Position numbers and translations under genes: made by a program
The notes under the pieces: model-generated
What the model was told of the DNA's origin: nothing
Seen by the model: only the letters and a program-made list of their open reading frames with translations
Database searches by the model: none
From: Eggerthellaceae bacterium
GTDB lineage: Bacteria > Actinomycetota > Coriobacteriia > Coriobacteriales > Eggerthellaceae
NCBI GenBank assembly: GCA_017533165.1
Contig: JAFXIM010000218.1
Coordinates: forward strand, 1 to 6,472
Direction of reading: 5' to 3'
Length of the DNA stretch: 6,472 bases
Part shown: positions 1 through 6,472 of the stretch, piece by piece
Layout: each line of letters opens with the position of its first letter
How positions within the stretch are numbered: the first letter of the stretch is position 1

Positions 1-53
1 TCCTCGAGAATGGTAGCCGCAAAGTCCGGCGTGCCCATGAACACGATGCGCAT
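1..53 (-). CDS. fmt: Methionyl-tRNA formyltransferase, N-terminal fragment (runs off left edge)
   Basis: The reverse strand opens with ATG at 53 and reads MRIVFMGTPDFAATILE before the window ends. MRIVFMGTPDFA is the hallmark first beta strand and loop of the methionyl-tRNA formyltransferase fold. The family transfers a formyl group from 10-formyl-tetrahydrofolate to Met-tRNA(fMet) in the cytoplasm, producing the initiator for bacterial translation. The start lies 2 nt after the def stop codon, and a GAGGTG ribosome-binding site (62-67) sits inside the end of def, 8 nt upstream. This suggests co-transcription and probably translational coupling with def, the usual partner. Only about 17 codons are visible, so the catalytic part cannot be checked, but motif and context together make the call firm. 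Confidence 0.9.
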   Translation of the reverse strand, partial: MRIVFMGTPDFAATILE

Positions 54-55
54 GA

Positions 56-592
56 CTAACGCACCTCAAAGGAAGTATCACCAGGGCGAGCTCCGCTCTT
101 GCGGGCCTCATCGTAGGCGCGAAGCGCCTCGATACGCGCCATGGGATCACAGCTCTCAAACAATGTCTTTCCGTTGAGATGGTCGAGCTCATGCTGGATG
201 CAGCGGCCAAGCAAGCCATCACCCTCGATCTCCCAGAGTTCGCCATCAAGATCGTAGTAGCGAGCGCGCGCCCAAGGCTGACGAGAAATAGGGACGGTTA
301 CGCCCGGACAAGACAGACAACCTTCACCTGTGGTTTCGGGATCGCCCTTAAGCTCGACAATTTCAGGGTTGACCATGTAGATGGGATCCTTATGATCGTC
401 ATCCCAATCGGTGTCGATGACCACCAGGCGCTTCAGCACGCCAACCTGGGGTGCGGCAATTCCACAGCCGTTGTTAGCGTACATTGCCTTTGCCATCTCT
501 TGTGCAAGCTCCTTCAAGGCCGGATCACCGACCGTGCAGGGGTCACACACCGTGGCGAGAATGGGATCCGGAGACTCCACGATTTTAAGCAT
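56..592 (-). CDS. def: Peptide deformylase
   Basis: This 178-residue cytoplasmic metalloenzyme removes the formyl group from the N-terminal methionine of nascent proteins at the ribosome. All three family motifs are visible: GCGIAAPQ at residues 42-49 (consensus GxGLAAPQ, Ile replacing Leu), EGCLS at 90-94, and HELDH at 134-138. Cys92, His134 and His138 should bind the catalytic metal (usually Fe2+), and Glu135 is the general acid/base. Length is normal for the family, and the C-terminal tail after about residue 150 is short and polar. The ATG start is supported by AAAGGAAG (600-607), 7 nt upstream. It follows dnaG by 23 nt and precedes fmt by 2 nt, so it is likely expressed from the dnaG transcript. 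Nothing suggests truncation or an inactive enzyme. Confidence 0.97.
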   Translation of the reverse strand: MLKIVESPDPILATVCDPCTVGDPALKELAQEMAKAMYANNGCGIAAPQVGVLKRLVVIDTDWDDDHKDPIYMVNPEIVELKGDPETTGEGCLSCPGVTVPISRQPWARARYYDLDGELWEIEGDGLLGRCIQHELDHLNGKTLFESCDPMARIEALRAYDEARKSGARPGDTSFEVR

Positions 593-615
593 GATTAGAC
601 TTCCTTTCTCTATGT

Positions 616-2547
616 TTAGTGCAGGGGTTTATGTGCAAGCCTTCTTTGAGCCAGGTCTTTTTGCATTCCGATTACGCTCTGGAACAGCATCTCATAATCA
701 TCAGCTGGCATAGACTGCGGGTTGGACAGCTGGGCTCTCATTTGCGCCAAAACGTCTTCGGCATCACCGAGAAGCAGCTCCTCCGCCAAATATCCTGCAG
801 CCTGCGCGGGATCATCGCCCTGGAAAGACGACTCAAGGGCAAGAACTCGCGAGGCACCACTCACTTCAGCAGCAAGCTTTGCGGCAAGCGCAGCTGTGCT
901 TATCGCTGGGTTCTCTATCAAGGCGTTTAGCATGGACGCGGAAAGCAAGGCGTGAACGTTCTCATGCCACTGAATTTGCGCTAGCGAATTGGCGTGCTCA
1001 AGCGCAAGCAGAGGATGGGTGGCCATCAATCGCAAGAACTCGCCCTCAAAGCGCCTTCGACTGATCTCAGATTGACTCAGACGAGCTGCAGAAGAAGGTC
1101 TTTCATCATCGCGGGCAACACCCAAGGCGCCGCCTCTAAACGAAGCAGCCTGCTCTCGGTTGGCAACGCCAGCAGGTGTAATCTGGTCGTTGCGCTCACC
1201 TTCCCCAAATTGATGCTTGGGAACCTGCAGACGAGCCAGCTGGTCGAGAACATCCTGTTCGCGAGCTCTCACGCGTCCAGCAATTTGAACTGCATAGTCT
1301 TTTGCGAGAAGCGAGTCCTTAATGGGCGCAAGCACCGCCAGCGCCTCGGATAAAGCGCGCGTTCTGCCTTCAGCTTTAGTGAGATCATGGGCGGCTAGAC
1401 GCCGCTCTATTCCGTATTGGACCAGAGGAACAGCTTCATCTATGCACGCGCGCAGGGCTTCCACCCCATGCTGCTCGATGAAGTCCGCTGGGTCAAGGTT
1501 GTCAGGCAGGGTTACAGCGCACAGCTCAATTTTGCTCTTCCCAGCCTCAGGCGTCATGGACTCGTCAATGAAAGCCAAAGCCCTGTCGGCGGCACGTTGG
1601 CCAGCGGCATCGCCATCAAAAAGATAGACGATCTTGTTTTGGGCATGACGTCCTAACACCCGAATATGACGCATGGTCAATGCGGTTCCCAAGGTAGCTA
1701 CGGCGTTCTTGAGGCCGTGCTCATGCATGGCAATAACGTCGGTGTAACCTTCCACCACCACGGCAACACCCGTAGAGGCCATGGCAGCCTTGGCCTTGTC
1801 GAGACCGTAAAGGACTTGAGATTTGTGGAAGATGGGCGTTTCCTGCGAATTGAGGTACTTGGGCTCGCCTTTGCCGATCACGCGACCGCCAAAGGCAATG
1901 CAGTCGCCCTGCACGTCGAAAATGGGAAACATAACCCTATCGTAAAAGCGATCCCGCACTTTGCCGTCACGCGAGCGAGAAGCTACGTTAGCCTCAACAA
2001 GCTCGTCGGCCTTGTAGCCCTCACCGAGAAGATAGCGGGTAAGCGATCCCCTACCTGGGGCAAAGCCAAGCTTCCAGCGCTTGGGAACCTCGCCGCCAAG
2101 CTTCCTGCCAGCAAGATAGGATCGAGCTTGCGCTGCCTGAGCTAAGGGGTTGCGCATGAGCTGAGTATGGTAGAAGTCGGCTGTTTTCTGGCAGATTTCC
2201 TTAAGCCGCGCCTTATGGCTCGAAGTGACACCGGCACGACCACCAACTTCCACGATATCGACATGTGCGCGGTCAGCGAGCTTTCGCACGGCTTCTGGAA
2301 AACTCATATCCTCAGTCTTCATGATGAAGCCAAAGACATCGCCACCTTCTCCGCAGCCAACGCAATGCCACAGCTGCATTGCGGGATCGATCTTAAGCGA
2401 AGGGGTCTTTTCATTGTGAATGGGACAACAGCACCAGAAATCACGCCCGCGCTGCCTTACCGGAGAACGTTCCCCGATGACGGCTACGATGTCGTTAGCG
2501 TCTCGTACGCGCTGGATGTCCTCGTCGCTGATATAACCTTGAGCCAC
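616..2547 (-). CDS. dnaG: DNA primase
   Basis: This 643-residue primase synthesises the short RNA primers for the lagging strand and works with the replicative helicase DnaB. The domains are in the expected order. An N-terminal CHC2 zinc finger has ligands Cys41, His44, Cys62 and Cys65. A catalytic core carries RFYDRVMFPIFD (200-211), FGGRV (219-223) and KYLNSQET (230-237). The Toprim domain has EGYTDV (266-271), whose Glu266 is catalytic, and DGDAAG (311-316) with metal-binding aspartates. A polar, probably flexible linker (about 440-500) leads to a C-terminal helical domain of the DnaB-binding type. Length is typical. The start codon is GTG; AGAGGGGGG (2556-2564) lies 8 nt upstream, inside the end of the preceding membrane-protein gene, whose stop is 2 nt away. 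This implies translational coupling. All catalytic residues are present. Confidence 0.98.
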   Translation of the reverse strand: MAQGYISDEDIQRVRDANDIVAVIGERSPVRQRGRDFWCCCPIHNEKTPSLKIDPAMQLWHCVGCGEGGDVFGFIMKTEDMSFPEAVRKLADRAHVDIVEVGGRAGVTSSHKARLKEICQKTADFYHTQLMRNPLAQAAQARSYLAGRKLGGEVPKRWKLGFAPGRGSLTRYLLGEGYKADELVEANVASRSRDGKVRDRFYDRVMFPIFDVQGDCIAFGGRVIGKGEPKYLNSQETPIFHKSQVLYGLDKAKAAMASTGVAVVVEGYTDVIAMHEHGLKNAVATLGTALTMRHIRVLGRHAQNKIVYLFDGDAAGQRAADRALAFIDESMTPEAGKSKIELCAVTLPDNLDPADFIEQHGVEALRACIDEAVPLVQYGIERRLAAHDLTKAEGRTRALSEALAVLAPIKDSLLAKDYAVQIAGRVRAREQDVLDQLARLQVPKHQFGEGERNDQITPAGVANREQAASFRGGALGVARDDERPSSAARLSQSEISRRRFEGEFLRLMATHPLLALEHANSLAQIQWHENVHALLSASMLNALIENPAISTAALAAKLAAEVSGASRVLALESSFQGDDPAQAAGYLAEELLLGDAEDVLAQMRAQLSNPQSMPADDYEMLFQSVIGMQKDLAQRRLAHKPLH

Positions 2548-2549
2548 GC

Positions 2550-3248
2550 CTACATCCCCCCTCTAGCTTTACGGGGCTCATCCGCATATTCGGGATGAGC
2601 GATACGGTCGGCCGGAGGCTTCCACTTCTGGTCGAGCAGCAAGTCGTAAGCTTTAGCAGCCGTGCTTCGAGAAGAGACGCGAATGGTGTTCACGTGCCCG
2701 TCCTCAAACTCGCGAGCATAGGTGCGAATAACGGGCATGAAGGCGATTCCGAACACAGCGCCGATCGCTCCGAAAACCATGGTGAGCATGTCAATGGTGC
2801 TCGTATCGAGGCTTGAGATGCCAGGCATGCCCACATACCAAAAACCCGAAAGAGCAAAGCTCATGAAGAGGTAGCCAGCCATGGCAAAAGCGCATGACCT
2901 CCAAATGCCGGCATCAAGCTGCGAGAGAGCGCAGGCCGCCAGCATGACGAGCACAAAGTGCACGACAAGCGCAATGGGGCTGCCGAAGTCTATGATTCCC
3001 AAGAGGCAGACGCCTAAAACCACCACCGTAATTGCGGCGACGATACCACCCGTGATAGCAAGCTTTCGAGCGAATCCGCTTTCTTCGATGTTATCGAGCC
3101 TCTTCGTGCGAACGAGCTTTCCATGGGGCGATCGGAAGCTCCCGCGTGCATGCTCCCTGCCAAGGCCTGAAAGCTCGCCGTTCTTAACGAACAACAAGCC
3201 CGCAAAAGAAGCTATTAAGATGACTGCAGCGGCTATTGTGTAACCCAC
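2550..3248 (-). CDS. Five-helix membrane protein of unknown function upstream of dnaG
   Basis: I do not recognise this 232-residue protein. Five hydrophobic segments are visible at about residues 3-21, 64-86, 91-110, 116-139 and 152-174. A basic, polar loop (about 22-62, with an RTKR cluster at 47-50) separates helix 1 from helix 2. By the positive-inside rule this loop is probably cytoplasmic, which would also put the polar C-terminal tail (175-232) in the cytoplasm. No enzymatic motif, cysteine pair or obvious transporter signature was found. The start is GTG with AAAGGAAG (3253-3260) 4 nt upstream. The stop is only 2 nt before the dnaG start, and the last codons hold the dnaG ribosome-binding site, so translation of the two genes is likely linked. 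It appears to be the first gene of the membrane protein-dnaG-def-fmt operon. A link to replication is only guilt by association. Confidence 0.85.
   Translation of the reverse strand: MGYTIAAAVILIASFAGLLFVKNGELSGLGREHARGSFRSPHGKLVRTKRLDNIEESGFARKLAITGGIVAAITVVVLGVCLLGIIDFGSPIALVVHFVLVMLAACALSQLDAGIWRSCAFAMAGYLFMSFALSGFWYVGMPGISSLDTSTIDMLTMVFGAIGAVFGIAFMPVIRTYAREFEDGHVNTIRVSSRSTAAKAYDLLLDQKWKPPADRIAHPEYADEPRKARGGM
2556..2564 (-). promoter_or_regulatory. Ribosome-binding site of dnaG inside the upstream gene
   Basis: AGAGGGGGG ends 8 nt before the GTG start of dnaG and is embedded in the final codons of the membrane-protein gene. It supports the GTG as the true dnaG start and suggests that ribosomes finishing the upstream gene could hand over directly to dnaG. 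Confidence 0.7.
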
Positions 3249-3273
3249 GGATCTTCCTTTCGCATATATCTAA

Positions 3274-3307
3274 AGAATAATACCACGCGTTATCGGTCAA
3301 GCCTCAA
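3274..3307 (-). promoter_or_regulatory. Candidate promoter for the membrane protein-dnaG operon
   Basis: On the reverse strand, TTGAGG (3302-3307) and TATTAT (3277-3282) are 19 nt apart. A second reading pairs TTGACC (3295-3300) with TATTCT (3274-3279) at 15 nt. Both spacings deviate from the usual 17, so the exact boxes are uncertain. Either would give a short leader ending at the GTG at 3248. The location directly upstream of the operon's first gene is the best support. Confidence 0.35.
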
Positions 3308-3320
3308 GCGTGCTTTCAAT

Positions 3321-3326
3321 TACAAT
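3321..3326 (+). promoter_or_regulatory. Candidate -10 box for the dGTPase-like gene
   Basis: TACAAT matches the bacterial -10 consensus at five of six bases and would give a leader of about 30 nt before the ATG at 3364. No convincing -35 box is present: the best-placed hexamer, TCAAGC at 3297-3302, is poor. If real, this promoter would exclude the upstream in-frame starts at 3310 and 3325. Confidence 0.25.
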
Positions 3327-3350
3327 GAGCTTGTTCGAATTGCGTAAGCG

Positions 3351-3356
3351 AGAGGA
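3351..3356 (+). promoter_or_regulatory. Ribosome-binding site deciding the dGTPase-like start
   Basis: AGAGGA lies 7 nt before the ATG at 3364, an ideal Shine-Dalgarno arrangement. The upstream in-frame candidates, GTG at 3310 and ATG at 3325, have no comparable site, so 3364 is preferred. Confidence 0.75.
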
Positions 3357-3363
3357 CCATCTC

Positions 3364-4596
3364 ATGCATAGGTCAAACACGGCAAGCATCCCCTACCTTG
3401 AACTAGATCCCGCTGTTGAAAGGGCTATTATTCAATCGCGAGAAAGTGGCGAGCTGAGCCCCCATCGTTTTCTCGACGAAAACATATGCCGCCGTGAAGA
3501 CAAGCCCCATGATTATGCGACCCTGACGCGCAGCGCGTTTGCACGCGACATCGAAAAGATCATCAACACGCCTGCCTACAACCGTTACATCGACAAGACG
3601 CAGGTGTTCTCCTTCGTAAAGAACGACGACATCAGCCGACGAGGCTTGCACGTGCAGCTCGTGAGCCGCATCGCTCGTGGCATCGGATCGCTTCTGGGGC
3701 TCAACTGCGAGCTGATCGAAGCCATAGCCCTCGGACACGATTTGGGCCACAGCCCCTTTGGCCATGCCGGGGAGCGCTTCCTCAGCCGCTGCTACCACGA
3801 GCAGACGGGCAAGTACTTCAACCACAACGTGCACTCCGTGCGCGTGCTTGACGTTCTCTACCGCAGAAACATTTCGCTCCAAACGCTTGATGGCGTGCTG
3901 TGCCATAACGGCGAATTTGAACAGCAGGTCCTACGCCTTGGCGACATTAATAGCTTTGAGAAACTCGATGAGAAGGTAAGCGCATGCATTGAAGATGAGC
4001 AGAACATCGCCCACCTTCGCCCCTCAACGCTTGAAGGCTGCGTTGTCCGTGTGAGCGACATGATCGCATACATTGGCAAAGACAGACAAGACGCGCTTGC
4101 CATGGGTGTCATAGACTCACTCGACTGCTTTGAAAGCAGCATCATCGGCGTCGACAACGCACGCATAATTAACAACCTCACGGTAGACATCGTAAACAAC
4201 AGCTTTGGATTGGACAGAATCGCCATGAGCGAGGAGGTGTTTACCGACCTCAAGCGTGCGAAGAGGCAAAACTACGAGATCATCTACCTCAAGGAAGGCA
4301 TGATCGACGACACATCCAACATCGTGGAGGAGATGTTCTACGAGCTCTACCACCGACTGCTCGAAGAGGCGCAGGCTGGAAATCTCGACTCGCCTCTGTA
4401 CCGCCACCACGTCAAACAGCTCGAACGCGCATCACATAGCTTTGACGTTGATGCGTACCTGAGCCAAGATCCCAATATCGTCGTCGTTGACTTTATCGCC
4501 TCTATGACCGACAGCTATTTCATGTCCGTCTACGAGCACCTCTTCCCCAACAAGACGCGCAACATCGCAATGAGAGGCTACGTCGCAAGCCTCTAA
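3364..4596 (+). CDS. dGTP triphosphohydrolase-family HD phosphohydrolase
   Basis: This 410-residue protein has the core features of the dGTPase family, which hydrolyses dGTP (or other dNTPs) to the nucleoside and triphosphate. Numbered from the ATG at 3364, the HD metal-site candidates are His96 (in RRGLHVQLV), His125-Asp126 in GHDLGHSPFGHAGE (124-137), and Asp232 in SDMIAY. Further family-like blocks are KTQVF (78-82), FNHNVHSVRVL (152-162) and TLEGCVVR (222-229). Several positions differ from the dGTPases I know: the usual HTLEV is HVQLV here, and the usual NHDIDDA block is GKDRQDA. It may therefore be a divergent subgroup with a different substrate preference. The start at 3364 has a strong AGAGGA; extension to GTG 3310 would add 18 residues and is less likely. 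The gene diverges from the dnaG operon and converges with rnhA. Confidence 0.85.
   Translation: MHRSNTASIPYLELDPAVERAIIQSRESGELSPHRFLDENICRREDKPHDYATLTRSAFARDIEKIINTPAYNRYIDKTQVFSFVKNDDISRRGLHVQLVSRIARGIGSLLGLNCELIEAIALGHDLGHSPFGHAGERFLSRCYHEQTGKYFNHNVHSVRVLDVLYRRNISLQTLDGVLCHNGEFEQQVLRLGDINSFEKLDEKVSACIEDEQNIAHLRPSTLEGCVVRVSDMIAYIGKDRQDALAMGVIDSLDCFESSIIGVDNARIINNLTVDIVNNSFGLDRIAMSEEVFTDLKRAKRQNYEIIYLKEGMIDDTSNIVEEMFYELYHRLLEEAQAGNLDSPLYRHHVKQLERASHSFDVDAYLSQDPNIVVVDFIASMTDSYFMSVYEHLFPNKTRNIAMRGYVASL
4573..4594 (+). terminator. Hairpin across the dGTPase-like stop codon, possible weak terminator
   Basis: AGAGGCT (4573-4579) and AGCCTCT (4588-4594) form a perfect 7-bp stem with an 8-nt loop, covering the last codons and the first base of the stop. 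The downstream stretch AAACCGTTTAT is only weakly T-rich, so this is at best an inefficient intrinsic terminator. It is the only candidate found between the convergent genes, which leave just 14 nt between their stop codons. Confidence 0.3.
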
Positions 4597-4610
4597 ACCG
4601 TTTATCGCAA

Positions 4611-5123
4611 CTAGAGCAAACGCTCTCGGTTACGCATAAATTCCTCATCGACGAGAAGCATGTCCCCGTCAGCCGCGGAAGTGGCCAACTCATCGCAGCG
4701 CTCGTTTTCGGCATGGCCGGCATGGCCCTTGACCCATACGAATCGGGTCTGATGACCCTCCATCGCCCCGAGCAGCCTTTGCCAAAGATCAATGTTCTTT
4801 ACGGGTTCTTTCTTGGCGTTCCTCCACCCGCGAGCTTTCCATGAGTCAATCCAATGCTGATTGAAAGCGTTGACGACATACTGAGAATCGGTGTACACGA
4901 CAACCTCACACGGACGCTTCAAAGCCTCGAAGCCCGTGATAACCCCCATAAGCTCCATGCGATTGTTCGTAGTACACGAATAGCCCTGCGAATACTCCTT
5001 CTCATGCACGCGTCCATCCGGAAGCACGCACCGAAGAATTGCGCCATAGCCGCCCGGACCCGGGTTTCCCCTTGCCGAGCCATCTGCATACAAACTTACT
5101 TCCACATGCTCCCCCTTAGACAT
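4611..5123 (-). CDS. rnhA: Ribonuclease HI
   Basis: This 170-residue enzyme cleaves the RNA strand of RNA:DNA hybrids, removing R-loops and helping to remove primers in the cytoplasm. The four carboxylates of the two-metal active site are visible: Asp14 ([14 protein letters not shown]), Glu57 (NNRMEL), Asp79 (YTDSQYV) and Asp144 (ERCDELA). The conserved His134 lies in [11 protein letters not shown] basic, tryptophan-rich segment (91-105) matches the handle region of E. coli-type RNase HI. A short C-terminal extension (about 152-170) is unremarkable. The ATG at 5123 lies 4 nt after the LuxR gene stop, suggesting coupling, but its ribosome-binding site is weak. A GTG at 5105, preceded by AAGGGGGAG (5109-5117), is a serious alternative giving 164 residues. 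Extending upstream to 5192 would overlap the regulator gene and is unlikely. Confidence 0.95.
   Translation of the reverse strand: MSKGEHVEVSLYADGSARGNPGPGGYGAILRCVLPDGRVHEKEYSQGYSCTTNNRMELMGVITGFEALKRPCEVVVYTDSQYVVNAFNQHWIDSWKARGWRNAKKEPVKNIDLWQRLLGAMEGHQTRFVWVKGHAGHAENERCDELATSAADGDMLLVDEEFMRNRERLL
5109..5117 (-). promoter_or_regulatory. Purine-rich site suggesting an alternative GTG start for rnhA
   Basis: AAGGGGGAG lies 3 nt before an in-frame GTG at 5105. Starting there would give [10 protein letters not shown], a length before the first catalytic aspartate close to that of typical RNase HI. It competes with the ATG at 5123, which has only a poorly spaced AAGG upstream. Confidence 0.4.
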
Positions 5124-5127
5124 CGCC

Positions 5128-6472
5128 TTAACGCAACTGGGACTGAACGCGTTCCGCAAAATCAAGCAGCTCCTGCCTGCTATGAACGCCACATTTCAAG
5201 TAGATCTTACGAATGTGAGTGTCCACCGTGTTTTTTGAGATAAACAACTCGCCTGCAATACGCTCACTTGATCTACCGCGAAGCACGAAAGGCAGAATCT
5301 CAGATTCACGCTTTGAGAGCCCGACGTCAGACACAATGGCACCGACGGCAAGCTCAAAGCTATCAACGCGTTCGACGACAACCGAAAGCTCCTTCATATC
5401 CCTGTTGGTGAAAAGAAACAGATAAGCCACAAGGACAACGATGCCGGCAAGGGCGCAAAGCGCAGAGCCAACACCTTCGATGGGAGCAAGGTCATAAATG
5501 AGATTGGCAATCACCAAACCGAAAAACTCTCCCGCAAACAAAGCCATAAAACCTCGAGCGAAAGCAAGCGGGGCATCATGCGAGAGAACATAGGCCATAA
5601 GAAGAAACAGGGTGATTAACACAGCGGTAAGGCCGAGATAGCCAACCAGCACGATGGACTCACCGCTTACGCCGAACCACTGGTCTAAGAAGGGTGCCAG
5701 CAAGAAGCCACTCACCATGAGAAGAACCGCCAAGCGATACGAGCTGTCAAGCGGGCCTTCATCCCTAGCCTTTGCAGAGGAAAACTGGCCGTTCTCAGAT
5801 TCGTCTTTGCGAGCCCTGCCTCCATATGGCTCAAACAGCTGCAACGCCGCTATGCAGAACAATACGAACAGGAAGAAGGTTACAGGGACTACGTTTGCCG
5901 TGGAGGCGAATCGATGGGCATCTACTTCAATCAAACCAACCGCAAAGCCAAATAGCGCCGTGCCCATCAAGATCTTCAAGGACAGGGCAACAGCACCATC
6001 ATCGTAAGGACGAGCCATCGTCAAACGAGCATCTACCGAGCCCGCCTGGTTAACGGTTCGCCTCAAGAGAATTGCGCTTCCAAGCGGAGCAAAGTACAGA
6101 ATGGAATATGCTCCCTCCACAGGAACGAGAGAAAAGACGAAGCAGATGGCAGCGCCAAGCCCTAAGCCCGCAAACACATCTGGCGCATAACCCTTAACAT
6201 CGAGGCCACCTAAGACGCCTGCCCACGAGCACAGCATGAGCGCAGAGGGAATGCCGACGCAAATGCTCTCATACACCAAACTTATAAGATCCTGCGTGCC
6301 GGCAAATGCCGGAACTCCAGCGCCAAGCACGAGAATGACGGCATAGGCGAGAACAAATCGCGGAGAAAGGCATGTATCGCGAAGCTTCGGGGATAGGGAG
6401 CTCACAGCGTAGAAGGCAAGGAACATAAACAGGAGCACGCCCATCTGCTCTGCGCGCTCTACGCTCATGCCA
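5128..6472 (-). CDS. Membrane-anchored LuxR-family transcriptional regulator (probably N-terminally cut by the window edge)
   Basis: Numbered from the ATG at 6468 (446 residues), the protein has about eleven hydrophobic segments between residues 9 and 352, with a hydrophilic, charged loop at about 216-242. A C-terminal LuxR/GerE helix-turn-helix follows at about 384-438, with LSKRESEIL at its start and the recognition region [15 protein letters not shown]. There is no phospho-receiver domain, so it is probably a one-component regulator whose membrane part senses a signal; the signal is unknown. Related Eggerthellaceae proteins usually have twelve helices. The first helix here resembles their second, and the frame stays open to the edge with no visible ribosome-binding site, so translation probably starts further right. 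The stop is 4 nt before rnhA, implying a shared transcript. Its target genes cannot be told from the window. Confidence 0.88.
   Translation of the reverse strand, partial: GMSVERAEQMGVLLFMFLAFYAVSSLSPKLRDTCLSPRFVLAYAVILVLGAGVPAFAGTQDLISLVYESICVGIPSALMLCSWAGVLGGLDVKGYAPDVFAGLGLGAAICFVFSLVPVEGAYSILYFAPLGSAILLRRTVNQAGSVDARLTMARPYDDGAVALSLKILMGTALFGFAVGLIEVDAHRFASTANVVPVTFFLFVLFCIAALQLFEPYGGRARKDESENGQFSSAKARDEGPLDSSYRLAVLLMVSGFLLAPFLDQWFGVSGESIVLVGYLGLTAVLITLFLLMAYVLSHDAPLAFARGFMALFAGEFFGLVIANLIYDLAPIEGVGSALCALAGIVVLVAYLFLFTNRDMKELSVVVERVDSFELAVGAIVSDVGLSKRESEILPFVLRGRSSERIAGELFISKNTVDTHIRKIYLKCGVHSRQELLDFAERVQSQLR

Larger units (their letters stand above)
3249..3363. promoter_or_regulatory. Divergent intergenic control region
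   Basis: This 115-nt non-coding stretch separates the leftward membrane protein-dnaG-def-fmt operon from the rightward dGTPase-like gene, so it should carry promoters for both. Its left half is AT-richer than the flanking genes. It also holds a small inverted repeat (AAGC GT GCTT, 3306-3315) and a nearby direct repeat of CAAGC. Both are too short to call operators. No riboswitch-sized structure fits. Confidence 0.6.

Noticed and set aside
179..598. 139-residue plus-strand open frame opposite def
   Set aside because: It is fully antisense to a peptide deformylase with all motifs intact, and its translation shows no family features.
1666..2598. Long plus-strand open frames opposite the N-terminal half of dnaG
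   Set aside because: They lie wholly or almost wholly antisense to a complete, motif-verified primase, show no recognisable domains, and reflect third-position GC bias.
3306..3315. AAGC GT GCTT inverted repeat as a regulator operator
   Set aside because: A 4-bp arm is expected by chance, and no second copy was seen in the window.
3310..3363. N-terminal extension of the dGTPase-like protein from GTG 3310 or ATG 3325
   Set aside because: Neither start has a ribosome-binding site, and the region overlaps the candidate -10 box; the ATG at 3364 has an ideal AGAGGA.
3403..3906. 167-residue minus-strand open frame inside the dGTPase-like gene
   Set aside because: It is antisense to the conserved HD region, has no plausible ribosome-binding context and no recognisable domain.
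5124..5192. 23-residue N-terminal extension of RNase HI
   Set aside because: It would overlap the 3' end of the LuxR gene, and RNase HI homology begins just after the internal ATG.
1..6472. CRISPR array, tRNA or rRNA genes, insertion sequence, prophage or defence island
   Set aside because: No repeated spacer structure, tRNA-like fold, transposase or integrase motif, or terminal inverted repeats were seen. The content is mostly housekeeping genes.

Overview
The window is ordinary-looking, densely coding bacterial chromosome. Six genes, plus the first codons of a seventh, cover almost all of it. Three features suggest a member of Actinomycetota, class Coriobacteriia, most likely Eggerthellaceae: the mid-50s GC content (judged by eye), frequent GTG starts, and especially a LuxR-type regulator whose N-terminal part is a long polytopic membrane domain, a type abundant in that family. 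This placement is inference from gene content; no rRNA or other marker is present.

Layout. Positions 1-3248 are read right to left as one probable operon: a five-helix membrane protein of unknown function, DNA primase (dnaG), peptide deformylase (def) and the start of methionyl-tRNA formyltransferase (fmt). Gaps are 2, 23 and 2 nt, so DNA replication and N-formyl-methionine processing functions share a transcript. Positions 3249-3363 are a 115-nt divergent intergenic region with candidate promoters in both directions. Positions 3364-4596 (plus strand) encode an HD-domain phosphohydrolase of the dGTP triphosphohydrolase family. It converges on a second leftward pair that ends only 14 nt away: a membrane-bound LuxR-family regulator (5128 to the right edge, N-terminus probably cut off) followed after 4 nt by ribonuclease HI (rnhA).

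Themes. DnaG makes replication primers, RNase HI removes RNA from RNA:DNA hybrids, and the dGTPase-like protein may influence dNTP pools, so the neighbourhood is enriched in DNA-replication functions. Def and Fmt act on opposite ends of the formyl-methionine cycle. The LuxR protein looks like a one-component membrane sensor-regulator, and its linkage to rnhA may be incidental.

I saw no mobile element, CRISPR array, tRNA, rRNA or prophage signal, and no strong evidence of a new biological system. The items most worth a second look are the unknown membrane protein coupled to dnaG, the sequence-divergent dGTPase-like protein, and the dnaG-def-fmt linkage.
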